Under the pieces are notes generated by a model. It was not told the origin of the DNA and ran no database searches. It saw only the letters and a list, made by a program, of their open reading frames with translations. This document shows positions 32,242 through 41,521 of a DNA stretch of 64,000 bases, piece by piece. The DNA lies in assembly GCF_013300725.1 (NCBI RefSeq), contig NZ_JAAIMM010000012.1, positions 1 through 64,000 on the forward strand, in the 5' to 3' direction. Both the position numbers and the translations under genes were made by a program. Source of the DNA: Allocoprococcus comes (GTDB lineage Bacteria > Bacillota > Clostridia > Lachnospirales > Lachnospiraceae). Each line of letters begins with the position of its first letter. The stretch's first letter is position 1.

Positions 32242-33678
32242 TTACATATTTTCGTAAAGATCTTCGTAAAGCTTGGCTGAATTCTTCCATGAGAAGTCTT
32301 TTTCCATACCACGCTCTACGATCTTGTTCCAGTCACGCTTCTTATCATAGTAAATCTGTTCTGCATATCTTACGGTTGCAAGCATCTCATGCGCATTGTA
32401 ATTGGTGAAACTGAATCCGGTTCCGGTCTTCTCGTATTCGTTGTAAGCTTCTACAGTATCTTTGAGTCCGCCTGTCTCTCTTACGATCGGCACTGTACCA
32501 TATCTCAGACTCATCAGCTGGCTCAGTCCACATGGTTCAAATAACGACGGCATCAGGAATGCATCACAGGATGCATAGATCTTATGAGACATCGGCTCTG
32601 AATAATAGATCTGTGCAGATACCTTATCCGGATACTTCCATGCGAAATGACGGAACATGTTCTCGTATCTCTCATCTCCGGTACCGAGTACGACGATCTG
32701 AACCGCATCCTGGCAAAGTTCATCCATCACACAGTCGATCAGGTCAAAGCCTTTCTGGTCGGTCAGTCTGGATACGATACCGATCATCATACGGTGCGGA
32801 TCTCTCTCCAGTCCGAGTTCTTCCTGCAGAGCCATTTTATTTTTTACTTTTTCCTTGCGGAAGTTTTCGACAGAGTAAGTTCTTGCAATGTTGGTATCTG
32901 TTGCCGGATTGAAATCACCGTAATCAATACCATTGACAATTCCCGACAGGCAGTTTGCTCTTGCCTGCATCAGTCCTTCCAGCTTCTCCCCATAGAACGG
33001 TGTCTTGATCTCTTCCGCATAGCTGCTGCTTACCGTTGTCACACGGTCAGCGTAGACGATTCCGCCTTTCAGATAGTTGGCATCGTCATATGCTTCCAGC
33101 TTATCCGGTGAGAAATAGTATGCCGGAAGTCCGGTGATATCCATAACCGTCTTCTTATCCCAGACACCCTGGAATTTGAGGTTATGTATGGTGATCACGG
33201 TCTTGATTCCACGGAAAAACTCATTGTTATAGCGGAAATTATCCAGATAAATCGGAACAAGCCCGGTCTGCCAGTCATGGCAGTGAATGATATCCGGTCT
33301 GAAATCCAGAAGCGGCAGTGCACTTAAGGCTGCTTTTGAAAAGAATGCAAACTTCTCAATATCGTATGCAATATCACCATATGGCTTCGGACCATTAAAA
33401 TAATATTCATTGTCTATGAAATAAAAAGTGATTCCTTCATGCTGAAGTTCGAGAATCCCTACATACTGCTGTCTCCAGTTCAGATCCATATAGAAATGAA
33501 GTCTGTAAGAAAGTTTATCTTTCCATTCATCTTTCATGCACATATACTTTGGAAGCATAACACGTACATCGTATTTGTTCTTGTCAAAATATTTTGGAAG
33601 TGATCCCACTACATCGGCTAATCCCCCGGTTTTGATAAACGGAACTGATTCAGATGCCACAAATAATACTTTTTTCAT
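32242..33678 (-). CDS. glgA: glycogen synthase (ADP-glucose)
   Basis: GlgA extends alpha-1,4-glucan from ADP-glucose in storage-glycogen synthesis. The 478-residue GT5 enzyme starts with VASESVPFIKTGGLADVVGSLPK (KTGGL binds ADP-glucose) and has HCHDWQTGLVPIYL and the C-terminal MPSLFEPCGLSQLMSLRYGTVPIVRETGGL. It lies alone, with its own candidate promoter at 33713-33741 overlapping the end of spo0A. glgB, glgC and glgP are not in the window, so the pathway is completed elsewhere. Confidence 0.97.
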   Translation of the reverse strand: MKKVLFVASESVPFIKTGGLADVVGSLPKYFDKNKYDVRVMLPKYMCMKDEWKDKLSYRLHFYMDLNWRQQYVGILELQHEGITFYFIDNEYYFNGPKPYGDIAYDIEKFAFFSKAALSALPLLDFRPDIIHCHDWQTGLVPIYLDNFRYNNEFFRGIKTVITIHNLKFQGVWDKKTVMDITGLPAYYFSPDKLEAYDDANYLKGGIVYADRVTTVSSSYAEEIKTPFYGEKLEGLMQARANCLSGIVNGIDYGDFNPATDTNIARTYSVENFRKEKVKNKMALQEELGLERDPHRMMIGIVSRLTDQKGFDLIDCVMDELCQDAVQIVVLGTGDERYENMFRHFAWKYPDKVSAQIYYSEPMSHKIYASCDAFLMPSLFEPCGLSQLMSLRYGTVPIVRETGGLKDTVEAYNEYEKTGTGFSFTNYNAHEMLATVRYAEQIYYDKKRDWNKIVERGMEKDFSWKNSAKLYEDLYENM

Positions 33679-33712
33679 TTAACACCCTCCTTACTCTCGC
33701 GGCTTATTTATA

Positions 33713-33741
33713 ATTATACCGCAATTTCGTTCGTTTGAAAA
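33713..33741 (-). promoter_or_regulatory. candidate promoter of glgA
   Basis: TTTTCA (-35, 33736-33741) and TATAAT (-10, 33713-33718) are 17 bases apart, in the spacer after spo0A. No terminator is seen between spo0A and glgA. Confidence 0.55.
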
Positions 33742-33744
33742 GAA

Positions 33745-34530
33745 TTATCTGCGCTTTGATTTCAGTCTGATCGTGTCTGCGACCAGAGCAATAAATTCAG
33801 AATTGGTCGGTTTTCCTTTCCCGTTACTTACTGTGTAACCGAAAAGAGCTTCTAAGGTATCCAGTTTTCCCCTGCTCCATGCAACCTCGATCGCATGGCG
33901 GATTGCCCGTTCAACACGGCTCGATGTAGTCTGGTTCTTTTTCGCGACTGTCGGATACAGAATCTTTGTGATCGCATTTAAAACTTCCATATCGTCAATC
34001 GCCATCAGAATGGAATCCCTCAGGTAATGATATCCTTTGATATGTGCCGGGATTCCGATTTCATGAAGCAGTTCTGTCACCTGTGTTTCCAGGTCCTCCT
34101 CAGAAGGTTCCGCATATACGGTATAATCTGTGTAAGGTGCTACATTCTTTTCCGCATGTCCGGAGCTTTTGATCCGCTGAAGGATCGTTTCATTGCGAAA
34201 TGGTTTCAGGATGTAGAAAGCTGCTCCTTTTTCAAAGGCATCTTCCGTGATCCTCTCCTGTCCAATCGCAGTTACAATAATAAAATTCGGCTGTTTCTTT
34301 ACTGTTTTATCTGCGCCTATCATTTCCATCACACTGATTCCATCTATTTTCGGCATGATCAGGTCAAGAAGTACAACATCAGGCTCTTTATCTCTTATAA
34401 TGTGATAAATGTCTTCTCCGTCCATGGCTTTTCCCACCAGTTTCAGGTCTTTATCACTTTCTACAATTTCTCCTAGTAAATTCAACATTCTTTCGTTATC
34501 GTCAGCAATCGCTACATTCAGTTTTTCCAT
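33745..34530 (-). CDS. spo0A: sporulation master regulator Spo0A
   Basis: Spo0A is the response regulator that commits the cell to sporulation. The 261-residue protein has an N-terminal receiver domain with IADDNERM (acidic pocket) and the phospho-acceptor aspartate in [13 protein letters not shown]. The C-terminal DNA-binding domain contains [32 protein letters not shown], which is diagnostic of the family, and ends [15 protein letters not shown]. The ATG at 34530 follows AAGGAGGAG. It lies downstream of spoIVB, as in Bacillus and Clostridia. No phosphorelay gene is in the window, as is normal for Clostridia that use orphan kinases. Confidence 0.99.
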   Translation of the reverse strand: MEKLNVAIADDNERMLNLLGEIVESDKDLKLVGKAMDGEDIYHIIRDKEPDVVLLDLIMPKIDGISVMEMIGADKTVKKQPNFIIVTAIGQERITEDAFEKGAAFYILKPFRNETILQRIKSSGHAEKNVAPYTDYTVYAEPSEEDLETQVTELLHEIGIPAHIKGYHYLRDSILMAIDDMEVLNAITKILYPTVAKKNQTTSSRVERAIRHAIEVAWSRGKLDTLEALFGYTVSNGKGKPTNSEFIALVADTIRLKSKRR

Positions 34531-34578
34531 AAAACCTTTCTCCTCCTTAAAGTGACAATTTGCACTGGAATGGAACCT

Positions 34579-34608
34579 ATTATAGCCTTCTTCGTTCTGC
34601 AAATACAA
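34579..34608 (-). promoter_or_regulatory. candidate vegetative promoter of spo0A
   Basis: TTGTAT (-35, 34603-34608) and TATAAT (-10, 34579-34584) are spaced 18 bases. The leader would be about 42 bases with a strong AAGGAGGAG ribosome site. A sigma-H promoter may also exist but I could not place one. Confidence 0.45.
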
Positions 34609-34647
34609 GCAAATGGTGTCGCAGCAATCTGACATGATTCGCACATC

Positions 34648-35718
34648 TCAATCTTTTTTCAGATTTTCCAGCATGTTTTCGATAAATATTCCGTATCCCT
34701 TTGTCGCATCCTGTACGAAAACATGTGTTACTGCTCCTATAATCTTTCCATTCTGCATGATGGGGCTTCCACTCATTCCCTGCACAATCCCACCGGTCAG
34801 TTTAAGTAACCGTTTGTCAGTAACCTGAATTTCAATCCCCTTGTTCACCTCCCTGGCATCCAGGTCAACTTTTGTGATTCTGACTGTATAATCTTCTGGC
34901 TTTCCGCTTACCGCACAGCGGATACACGCCTCTCCGACCTGAATTTCTTCCTTTGCCGCAGCCGGATAAGCTTCTTTGCTGTCAAATATTCTCTCAATCC
35001 TGTCTAATTTCCCATAAATCCCTGTCTCTGTGTTTGTGGTAATCGAACCTAAAATGTTGTAATGATTGTAGACAATGATCCCTTCCATCCCTCCGGGATT
35101 TCCGTTCTCACCTTTTTTGATATTCTGAATGCTGGTATCATATAATCTTCCCGTTGACATTTCGATCAGCTTACCGGTATCTACATCATGTATTCCATGT
35201 CCCAACGCACCGTATTCACTATCCGCATTCAGAAAAGTGATTGTGCCGAGTCCCTGCGCGTTATCACGCACCCAGATTCCAAGTTTATATGCCCCGACTT
35301 CATCCTTTGTCGGATGAAGTTGTACATCAATATACACTTTTTTTCGACGAACATGTAAAATTACTGACTTATTCGATAAGTTTCTAACCCGTTCGATAAG
35401 TTCGCTTTTATTGTCGATCCTTTCAGAATCCACCCCCACAATATAATCGCCCTCCTTAACCAGATGCTTCGCCGGATTCACAACAATCCCGTCTGCTCCC
35501 CTGATCTCCTGCGTCCCCAGAACCATCACGCCATCCGTTTCCATATAAATCCCCACCGGCATCCCTCCCGGAATCAGAAGATCCCCAGAAAGCTCACTGA
35601 CCGAAGCCTCCCTCTCCGCTTTCCCAGCCCGCCATTCCCTGTAGCAATAGCTGCCTCCTATAACCACAATTACCGCTAATAACACACTTAACATTTTCCG
35701 ATAACTTCTAACCGACAT
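34648..35718 (-). CDS. spoIVB: SpoIVB serine peptidase
   Basis: SpoIVB is the forespore-secreted S55 peptidase that cleaves SpoIVFA and so triggers processing of pro-sigma-K in the mother cell. The 356-residue protein has an N-terminal membrane/signal segment (about residues 9-26), a PDZ domain (about 95-170) with VGVDSERIDNKSELIERV, and the catalytic region with LGHGIHDVDTG (His) and GMSGSPIMQNGKIIGAVTHV (Ser). It sits between recN and spo0A, its standard place. An exact forespore-type -10 (CATACTA) lies upstream at 35783-35789. Confidence 0.97.
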   Translation of the reverse strand: MSVRSYRKMLSVLLAVIVVIGGSYCYREWRAGKAEREASVSELSGDLLIPGGMPVGIYMETDGVMVLGTQEIRGADGIVVNPAKHLVKEGDYIVGVDSERIDNKSELIERVRNLSNKSVILHVRRKKVYIDVQLHPTKDEVGAYKLGIWVRDNAQGLGTITFLNADSEYGALGHGIHDVDTGKLIEMSTGRLYDTSIQNIKKGENGNPGGMEGIIVYNHYNILGSITTNTETGIYGKLDRIERIFDSKEAYPAAAKEEIQVGEACIRCAVSGKPEDYTVRITKVDLDAREVNKGIEIQVTDKRLLKLTGGIVQGMSGSPIMQNGKIIGAVTHVFVQDATKGYGIFIENMLENLKKD

Positions 35719-35758
35719 CGCACACCCCTTTTTCCTCCCTGAAATTTCGCAAAAAATA

Positions 35759-35781
35759 AGGCAGGATTTTTTCTCCTGCCT
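35759..35781 (-). terminator. terminator of recN
   Basis: An 8-bp stem (35759-35766 with 35774-35781) with a seven-base loop is followed by UAUUUUUU in the minus-strand RNA. It starts 18 bases past the recN stop and would limit vegetative readthrough into spoIVB. Confidence 0.85.
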
Positions 35782-35782
35782 C

Positions 35783-35789
35783 TAGTATG
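35783..35789 (-). promoter_or_regulatory. forespore (sigma-F/G type) -10 motif for spoIVB
   Basis: CATACTA matches the sigma-G/F -10 consensus exactly. The -35 is poor: TGAAAA lies 14 bases upstream and nothing better is at 17-18 bases. SpoIVB is made in the forespore in the species studied, which favours the call. Confidence 0.45.
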
Positions 35790-35798
35790 TGCTCAATC

Positions 35799-37475
35799 TT
35801 ATTTTTTCAAACCGGATGCCAGAATTTTCATCTCCCGTGCGTTTTCCAGCACCGCATCCGTAATCTTTGCGCCTCCAAGGATCCTTCCCAGCTCCTGCAC
35901 AGATTCTTCCCCGTCAAGCTGCCGGATCCTGGTCTTTGTCATCTGATCTTCCACCCGTTTTTCAATCAGGTAATGGGTATCTGCCATTGCAGCGATCTGT
36001 GCCAGATGCGTAATGCAGATCACCTGATGTTTCCTGCCGATCAGGCACATCTTCTCGGAAACCTTCTGTGCGGTACGGCCGCTGATTCCTACATCGATCT
36101 CATCAAAGATCAGTGTCTCGATCTCATCTTTATCCGCCATGACTGCCTTGATCGCAAGCATGATCCGGGAAAGTTCACCGCCGGATGCCACAGCTGCAAG
36201 CGGTCTTGTCGGTTCGCCCGGATTCATGGAGATCATAAATTCCACCTCATCCGTCCCTTCTGCTGTGTACCCGGAAGTTTTTGAAAACCGGATTTCAAAA
36301 CAGACATCCAGAAAATTCAGATCCTGGAGTCCTTCTGCGATCTTTGCCTGCAAAAGCTTTGCCTCTTTTTTACGGACCTTCGACAGACTCTCGCATTCTT
36401 TTCGCAGACGTTCCTCTGCTTTTTTCAGTTTTCCCTTTAATTCATTTAAATATTCATCATAATTTTTTAAAATCAGGAGGCGCTCCTCGTCATCTGCCTT
36501 ATGCTGCAGGATCGCCTCTGCCGAATCTCCGTATTTGACCTTCAGATGATTGATCTGGTTCAGCCGGCTCTCCGTCTCATAGAACTGTTCCGGTTCAAAA
36601 GAAAGGCTGTCCAGATAACCGCGAAGCTCGCGCCCGGAATCCCCGATCAGATTCTCCACTTCGACCAGCTGTTCATACAGCTCTCCCGATTTGTCATCAT
36701 GTTCTGCCGCCACAGCTGCCGCGCGTACTGCCCGTCCGATCGCTTCTGCCGCACTTATACCGCCTTCTCCTGCTGTATACAGATACGCCTCTTCCAGATT
36801 CTCCGCGATTTTTTTCCCCTGCATCATCCGCCGGTAATCTTCTTCTACCGACTGGCATTCTGCCGCAGTGATTCCAGCATTTTCAATTTCATCGATCTCA
36901 AATTCAAGAAAAGAAATCTCTTTGGCTCTCTCAGCCTCGTCTTTATCGGCTTCCTTAAGTTCTTTTTCCAGCCGGCGGTATTCCCTGTATGAATCCGCCA
37001 CTTTTTTCTTCCATTCTCCGGCTTCTTTTGCAAATGCATCCAGAATTGCCAGATGATTCTTTTTATATAACAGTGACTGATGCTCATGCTGTCCGTGAAT
37101 ATCGATCAGAATCTGGGCTGCTTCCTTTAGTCGTCCCAGCGTCACAGTCTCTCCGTTGATCCGGCTCACACTTCGGTTTCCGTTAAACCGTCTGGTGATA
37201 ATGATCTGCCCTCCGTCCGGCGAAAGATCCATCTCTTCCAGCTTCCGTACCGTTTCCGGATTATCCACATAAAAGGTCAGTTCTACAAGTCCCTTATCGG
37301 CTCCCTTACGAAGCATATCTGCGGAATATCTTCCGCCCAGGGCAAGACTGACACTCCCCAGGATAATTGATTTTCCGGCACCGGTTTCCCCGGTCAGGAT
37401 ATTGAGTCCACCAGAGAAATCCACTTCCGCCTCATCGATCAGCGCCAGATTTTTTACATGCAAATTTTGTAACAT
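35799..37475 (-). CDS. recN: DNA repair protein RecN
   Basis: RecN is an SMC-like ATPase that works in double-strand-break repair. The 558-residue protein has Walker A in GETGAGKSIILGSVSLALGG, coiled-coil arms in the middle (about residues 150-380), the signature ASGGELSRIMLAIKAV, and Walker B in ETLIFDEIDVGISGRTAQ. A final His loop is ICITHLAQIAAMAD. It lies in the usual argR-recN-spoIVB order. Length and motifs are normal. Confidence 0.98.
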   Translation of the reverse strand: MLQNLHVKNLALIDEAEVDFSGGLNILTGETGAGKSIILGSVSLALGGRYSADMLRKGADKGLVELTFYVDNPETVRKLEEMDLSPDGGQIIITRRFNGNRSVSRINGETVTLGRLKEAAQILIDIHGQHEHQSLLYKKNHLAILDAFAKEAGEWKKKVADSYREYRRLEKELKEADKDEAERAKEISFLEFEIDEIENAGITAAECQSVEEDYRRMMQGKKIAENLEEAYLYTAGEGGISAAEAIGRAVRAAAVAAEHDDKSGELYEQLVEVENLIGDSGRELRGYLDSLSFEPEQFYETESRLNQINHLKVKYGDSAEAILQHKADDEERLLILKNYDEYLNELKGKLKKAEERLRKECESLSKVRKKEAKLLQAKIAEGLQDLNFLDVCFEIRFSKTSGYTAEGTDEVEFMISMNPGEPTRPLAAVASGGELSRIMLAIKAVMADKDEIETLIFDEIDVGISGRTAQKVSEKMCLIGRKHQVICITHLAQIAAMADTHYLIEKRVEDQMTKTRIRQLDGEESVQELGRILGGAKITDAVLENAREMKILASGLKK

Positions 37476-37487
37476 TCTTTCTCCTGT

Positions 37488-37940
37488 CTATTGTTCCAGT
37501 AGTTTCTTGATCTTTTCCATCAGAAGGATCGTATCATCCACAGTCCGCACAGCGCACATGATCGTATCATCCCCGGCAATACAGCCAACGATCTCATTCC
37601 AGTTCATCGCATCCAGTGCCGCAGCCACCGCCATCGCCATACCAGATACCGTTTTCAGTACCAGAATGTTCTGAGCCATATCCATAGAGCTGAATCCATC
37701 CCGCAAAATGCGCACATATTTTTCAGTCATTCCGTTCTGTGCACCCTGGAGTACCGCATATTTCTGCCTTCCGTTTTCTGCCGGAACCTTGGTGAGCTTT
37801 AAGTCGCGGATATCTCTGGATACCGTTGCCTGCGTCACTTTAAATCCCGCTTCATTCAGATACTCGGCAAGCTCATCCTGTGTCTCAATCTGATATTTGT
37901 TGATCAATTCTACAATTTTGGCATGTCGGTTTACTTTCAT
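37488..37940 (-). CDS. argR: arginine repressor/activator ArgR (AhrC)
   Basis: ArgR is a hexameric arginine-binding regulator. The 150-residue protein has an N-terminal winged helix with TQDELAEYLNEAGFKVTQATVSRDIRDLKL, and a C-terminal oligomerisation domain with the arginine-binding stretch EIVGCIAGDDTIMCAVRTVDD. The normal GTIAGDDT appears here as GCIAGDDT, a mild change. It follows nadK by three bases. Its target genes are outside the window, except possibly the class III aminotransferase. Confidence 0.97.
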   Translation of the reverse strand: MKVNRHAKIVELINKYQIETQDELAEYLNEAGFKVTQATVSRDIRDLKLTKVPAENGRQKYAVLQGAQNGMTEKYVRILRDGFSSMDMAQNILVLKTVSGMAMAVAAALDAMNWNEIVGCIAGDDTIMCAVRTVDDTILLMEKIKKLLEQ

Positions 37941-37943
37941 CTT

Positions 37944-38780
37944 CTAGTTTCCTTTCATCTTTTCACGTAATGTTTCCAGAAAGCTCACTTTGCTGAGTTT
38001 TACGATTTTCGCTGTCTCCCACGCCTTTTTGATCCGGATCCGGTCGCCGGTATGAAGCGGGACTTCATCCGCACCATCATATGCGATCACTGCTTCCTCG
38101 ATCTGATTCTCCCGTTTTGCACCGATCTCGATCACGATCTCATCTTTGTCTGAGAAAACGATACTGCGGGAATTGAGTGCATGCGAGCAGATCGGTGTCA
38201 CAACGATCAGAGACGCTGTCGGCTCCACGATCGGTCCTCCTGCAGACAGATTGTACGCAGTAGAACCCGTCGGTGTGGACACGATCAGCCCGTCGGCATC
38301 ATAGGAGTTCAAAAACTCTCCGTTAACATAGAGATTAAAATGAACGATCTTCATGCTGCCGGATCTCGTCATAACAATATCATTGAGTGCCACATCTCTT
38401 ACATTGCGGTATGCAGCGGATCCATACAGCATCATCCGCTCTTCAATCGTATATTTGCCCTCTACGAGCTGTTTTACAGCCTCTTCTACATTCTGCACCT
38501 CTACCTCAGTCAGATAGCCAAGGGTGCCCATATTGATTCCAAGCATCGGAAGATCCCGCCCGAACAGACGTCTGGATGCCTGGATAAAGGTTCCATCTCC
38601 GCCTACCGTCAACACACAATCAATATCCTTCGGAATCTTGATCTTTGAAAAATTTCCTTCTTCCGGCTGCTCTTCCAGGTAACATTTCTTCCCGTAGGAT
38701 TCAATGCATTTTTTTATTTTCACGGTGATCTTCCGGTTTGCATCCTTCATATCATTCGTGATAATGTAAAACTTTTCCAT
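37944..38780 (-). CDS. nadK: NAD kinase
   Basis: NadK makes NADP from NAD and ATP. The 278-residue protein has the catalytic VLTVGGDGTFIQASRRL (GGDG), the substrate loop DADGLIVSTPTGSTAYNLSAGGPIV, and the C-terminal VAYDGADEVPLHTGDRIRIKK-type sheet. It is the standard Firmicute gene between tlyA and argR, with spacers of six and three bases. Confidence 0.97.
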   Translation of the reverse strand: MEKFYIITNDMKDANRKITVKIKKCIESYGKKCYLEEQPEEGNFSKIKIPKDIDCVLTVGGDGTFIQASRRLFGRDLPMLGINMGTLGYLTEVEVQNVEEAVKQLVEGKYTIEERMMLYGSAAYRNVRDVALNDIVMTRSGSMKIVHFNLYVNGEFLNSYDADGLIVSTPTGSTAYNLSAGGPIVEPTASLIVVTPICSHALNSRSIVFSDKDEIVIEIGAKRENQIEEAVIAYDGADEVPLHTGDRIRIKKAWETAKIVKLSKVSFLETLREKMKGN

Positions 38781-38786
38781 ATCTTT

Positions 38787-39620
38787 TTATTTCTTCTCCT
38801 CAGCCGGATCCTTTTTCGCAAGTGTGTCAAAAGCAGCATCGACAGTCCCCCGAATGTCTACGCTCTCCACAATCTTTGCCTCTTCCTCCGGGCATTTTTT
38901 CAGATGTACCAGATACTCGATATTCCCTTCCGGTCCTTTGATCGGTGAAAATTCAAGTGCTGCTACTTCAAAGCCGATCGATACAGCATAATCGGTTACT
39001 TTTTCAATGACCTCGATATGGGTACTCTTTTCCCTTACCACACCTTTTTTCCCAACCTTCTCACGTCCGGCTTCAAACTGTGGCTTGATCAGTGCAACGA
39101 TCTCTCCGTTCTCTTTCAGGTAATTACGGATTGGGAGAAGTACCTTCGTCAGCGAAATAAAAGAAACATCGATCGATGAAAAATCAATCGGTTCTCCCAG
39201 ATCTTCCGGCTGTACATAACGGATGTTGGTCTTTTCCATGCAGACCACTCTTTCATCCTGACGTAATTTCCAGTCCAGCTGACCATGTCCCACATCAATG
39301 GCAAACACCTTGACTGCTCCATTTTGCAGCATGCAGTCTGTAAAGCCTCCTGTCGAAGATCCCACATCGGTACATACCTTTCCTTCCATGGATACATCAA
39401 AATTCTTCATCGCCTTTTCCAGCTTGAGTCCTCCGCGGCTGACATACGGAAGTGCATGTCCACGGACTTCGATCTGAACCTCTTCCGGAAAGGAAGTTCC
39501 CGCTTTATCCTCTCTCTGTCCGTCCACAAATACATTGCCGGACATAATGATCGCTTTTGCCTTTTCTCTGGAGGATGCCAGATTTCTCTTTACAAGTAAT
39601 ACATCCAACCGTTCTTTCAT
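38787..39620 (-). CDS. tlyA: TlyA family rRNA 2'-O-methyltransferase
   Basis: TlyA-type enzymes methylate ribose in 16S/23S rRNA. The 277-residue protein has an N-terminal S4 RNA-binding domain (about residues 3-62) and an FtsJ-like methyltransferase domain with CTDVGSSTGGFTDCMLQNGA (SAM binding) and FISLTKVLLPI. In Firmicutes (YqxC) the true target is less certain than in Mycobacterium. It lies between dxs and nadK. The C-terminal tail (about 240-277) is charged and without a domain I recognise. Confidence 0.92.
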   Translation of the reverse strand: MKERLDVLLVKRNLASSREKAKAIIMSGNVFVDGQREDKAGTSFPEEVQIEVRGHALPYVSRGGLKLEKAMKNFDVSMEGKVCTDVGSSTGGFTDCMLQNGAVKVFAIDVGHGQLDWKLRQDERVVCMEKTNIRYVQPEDLGEPIDFSSIDVSFISLTKVLLPIRNYLKENGEIVALIKPQFEAGREKVGKKGVVREKSTHIEVIEKVTDYAVSIGFEVAALEFSPIKGPEGNIEYLVHLKKCPEEEAKIVESVDIRGTVDAAFDTLAKKDPAEEKK

Positions 39621-39626
39621 TCTCTA

Positions 39627-41507
39627 TCAATCCCTCCTGCTCTCTTCTGCTATATATGCAGTGATAATCCTGGCCACGCAGGATTCCACATCCAGCATCA
39701 CCTCACTGCGAAGTAGGTCTACACTTCCGTGTTCGATATAGTCATCCGGCAGTGCCAGATTCAGAACCTCTGCGTCTGTCTCAAGACCTGCCAGATAAGC
39801 AGTCACAGATTCTCCGAATCCGCCTCTGCGGATATTCTCTTCCAGTGTCACGATCAGCCGGTGTTCCACCGTCAGTTTCCGGAGCATCTCCTCATCCATC
39901 GGCTTTACAAACCGGGCATTAATCAGGGTACAGTTATATCCAATCTCTTTCAAACGCTTCCGAACCTGAACTGCCTGCTCAAACATATGTCCGACACTGA
40001 TGATCGCAATATCCTCTTCTTCATAGACCGGCTCACTCTTTCCATACTCGATCGGTGCTCTGTATTCACGGAATCCGTCAAATGCGCTGCCTCTTGGATA
40101 GCGCACTGCTGCCGGTGCTCCAAGTCTCACCGCAAACCGCACCATGTCCGCCAACTCCCATTTATTTTTCGGAGAAAGGACGGTCATATTCGGGATCATT
40201 GACAGGTAAGAAAGATCAAAGATCCCCTGGTGGGTCTCCCCGTCGCTTCCCACAAGTCCTGCCCTGTCCACTGCAAATACGACCGGAAGCTTCTGCAGAC
40301 AGACATCATGAATCATCTGGTCAAACCCTCTCTGTAAAAACGAAGAATATACAGCAAATACCGGATGCAATCCTGCCGCGGCAAGTCCTGCCGCAAAGGT
40401 CACGCCATGCCCCTCTGCGATCCCCACATCAAAAAAGCGGTCCGGATAGTATCTGTGAAATGCTGCCAGACCGGTTCCGTCTTCCATTGCCGCCGTGATC
40501 GCTACCAGTCTGTCATCTTTTTTTGCCAGATCCAGCATAACCTTGGAAAACACATCTGTACAGGAATCCGTTCCACCTTTGGAAATCGGCTCTCCTGTCT
40601 GGATATCAAACGGACCGGTTCCATGGAAACGGGAAGGGTTTTCTTCTGCCGGAAGATAGCCTTTCCCCTTTTTTGTCAGTACATGGACAAGCACCGGTCC
40701 TTTTACCCTTTTTGCCTCGGTAAATGCACGGCGCAGTGCCTTCAGGTCATGCCCGTCCACCGGTCCTAAATACTTGATTCCCATATCTTCAAAGAACATT
40801 CCCGGAACCAAAAGCTGCTTGATGCTGCTCTTGGTGCGCTTAATATGCCGCACCATCTTTTCACCGCCAAACGGAATACTGCCAAGTACATTTTCCACCG
40901 TATCCTTCAGGTCGGTATAGGCCTGGGCAGTGCGCAGTTCTCCGAGATAACTGGACATTCCGCCGACATTTTTGGAAATAGACATATGGTTATCGTTGAG
41001 TACGATGATGAAATTCGTCTTCATCTCCGCAGCATTATTCAGTGCTTCATATGCCATTCCTCCGGTCAGGGATCCGTCCCCGATAACAGAGATCACATAA
41101 TAATCCTGCCCCAGGATATCCCTTCCTCTGGCATAGCCAAGTCCGGCCGAAATCGAAGTGGAGCTATGACCGGTATCAAAGGCATCACAGTCACTTTCTT
41201 TCCTCTTCGGGAAACCGCTCATCCCGCCATATTTTCTCAGATCATCAAATCCTTCTTTCCTTCCGGTCAGAATCTTATGCGTATAAGACTGATGCCCTAC
41301 ATCCCAGATCATTTTATCTTCTGGAAGCTGAAAGCTGAGATGCATCGCCATGGTAAGCTCTACGACTCCAAGGTTGGAGGCAAGATGACCACCGGTCTTG
41401 CTGATCTTCTCAACAAGAAACGTGCGGATTTCTTCTGCCAGTCCTGTCAGTTCCCGTTCATTTAATTTTTTGATATCATTTGCTTCGTGAATCTGCTCCA
41501 GATACAC
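39627..41507 (-). CDS. dxs: 1-deoxy-D-xylulose-5-phosphate synthase
   Basis: Dxs condenses pyruvate and glyceraldehyde 3-phosphate, the first step of the MEP isoprenoid pathway. Thiamine diphosphate motifs are HLASNLGVVELTMAMH, the GDGSLTGGMAYEALNNA stretch (GDG...N) and the transketolase central IAEGHGVTFAAGLA. The start is a GTG. The one at 41507 has GGGGTGG five bases upstream and gives a family-like MYLEQI beginning; the GTG at 41516 would add three residues with a weak site. It lies just after ispA, so the two isoprenoid steps are co-expressed. Confidence 0.96.
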   Translation of the reverse strand: MYLEQIHEANDIKKLNERELTGLAEEIRTFLVEKISKTGGHLASNLGVVELTMAMHLSFQLPEDKMIWDVGHQSYTHKILTGRKEGFDDLRKYGGMSGFPKRKESDCDAFDTGHSSTSISAGLGYARGRDILGQDYYVISVIGDGSLTGGMAYEALNNAAEMKTNFIIVLNDNHMSISKNVGGMSSYLGELRTAQAYTDLKDTVENVLGSIPFGGEKMVRHIKRTKSSIKQLLVPGMFFEDMGIKYLGPVDGHDLKALRRAFTEAKRVKGPVLVHVLTKKGKGYLPAEENPSRFHGTGPFDIQTGEPISKGGTDSCTDVFSKVMLDLAKKDDRLVAITAAMEDGTGLAAFHRYYPDRFFDVGIAEGHGVTFAAGLAAAGLHPVFAVYSSFLQRGFDQMIHDVCLQKLPVVFAVDRAGLVGSDGETHQGIFDLSYLSMIPNMTVLSPKNKWELADMVRFAVRLGAPAAVRYPRGSAFDGFREYRAPIEYGKSEPVYEEEDIAIISVGHMFEQAVQVRKRLKEIGYNCTLINARFVKPMDEEMLRKLTVEHRLIVTLEENIRRGGFGESVTAYLAGLETDAEVLNLALPDDYIEHGSVDLLRSEVMLDVESCVARIITAYIAEESRRD

Positions 41508-41521
41508 TTCATCCACCCCGC

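Noticed and set aside
34531-34644. 38-residue N-terminal extension of Spo0A
   Set aside because: It spans the candidate promoter and the AAGGAGGAG site and lacks family likeness; the normal start at 34530 gives the standard protein.
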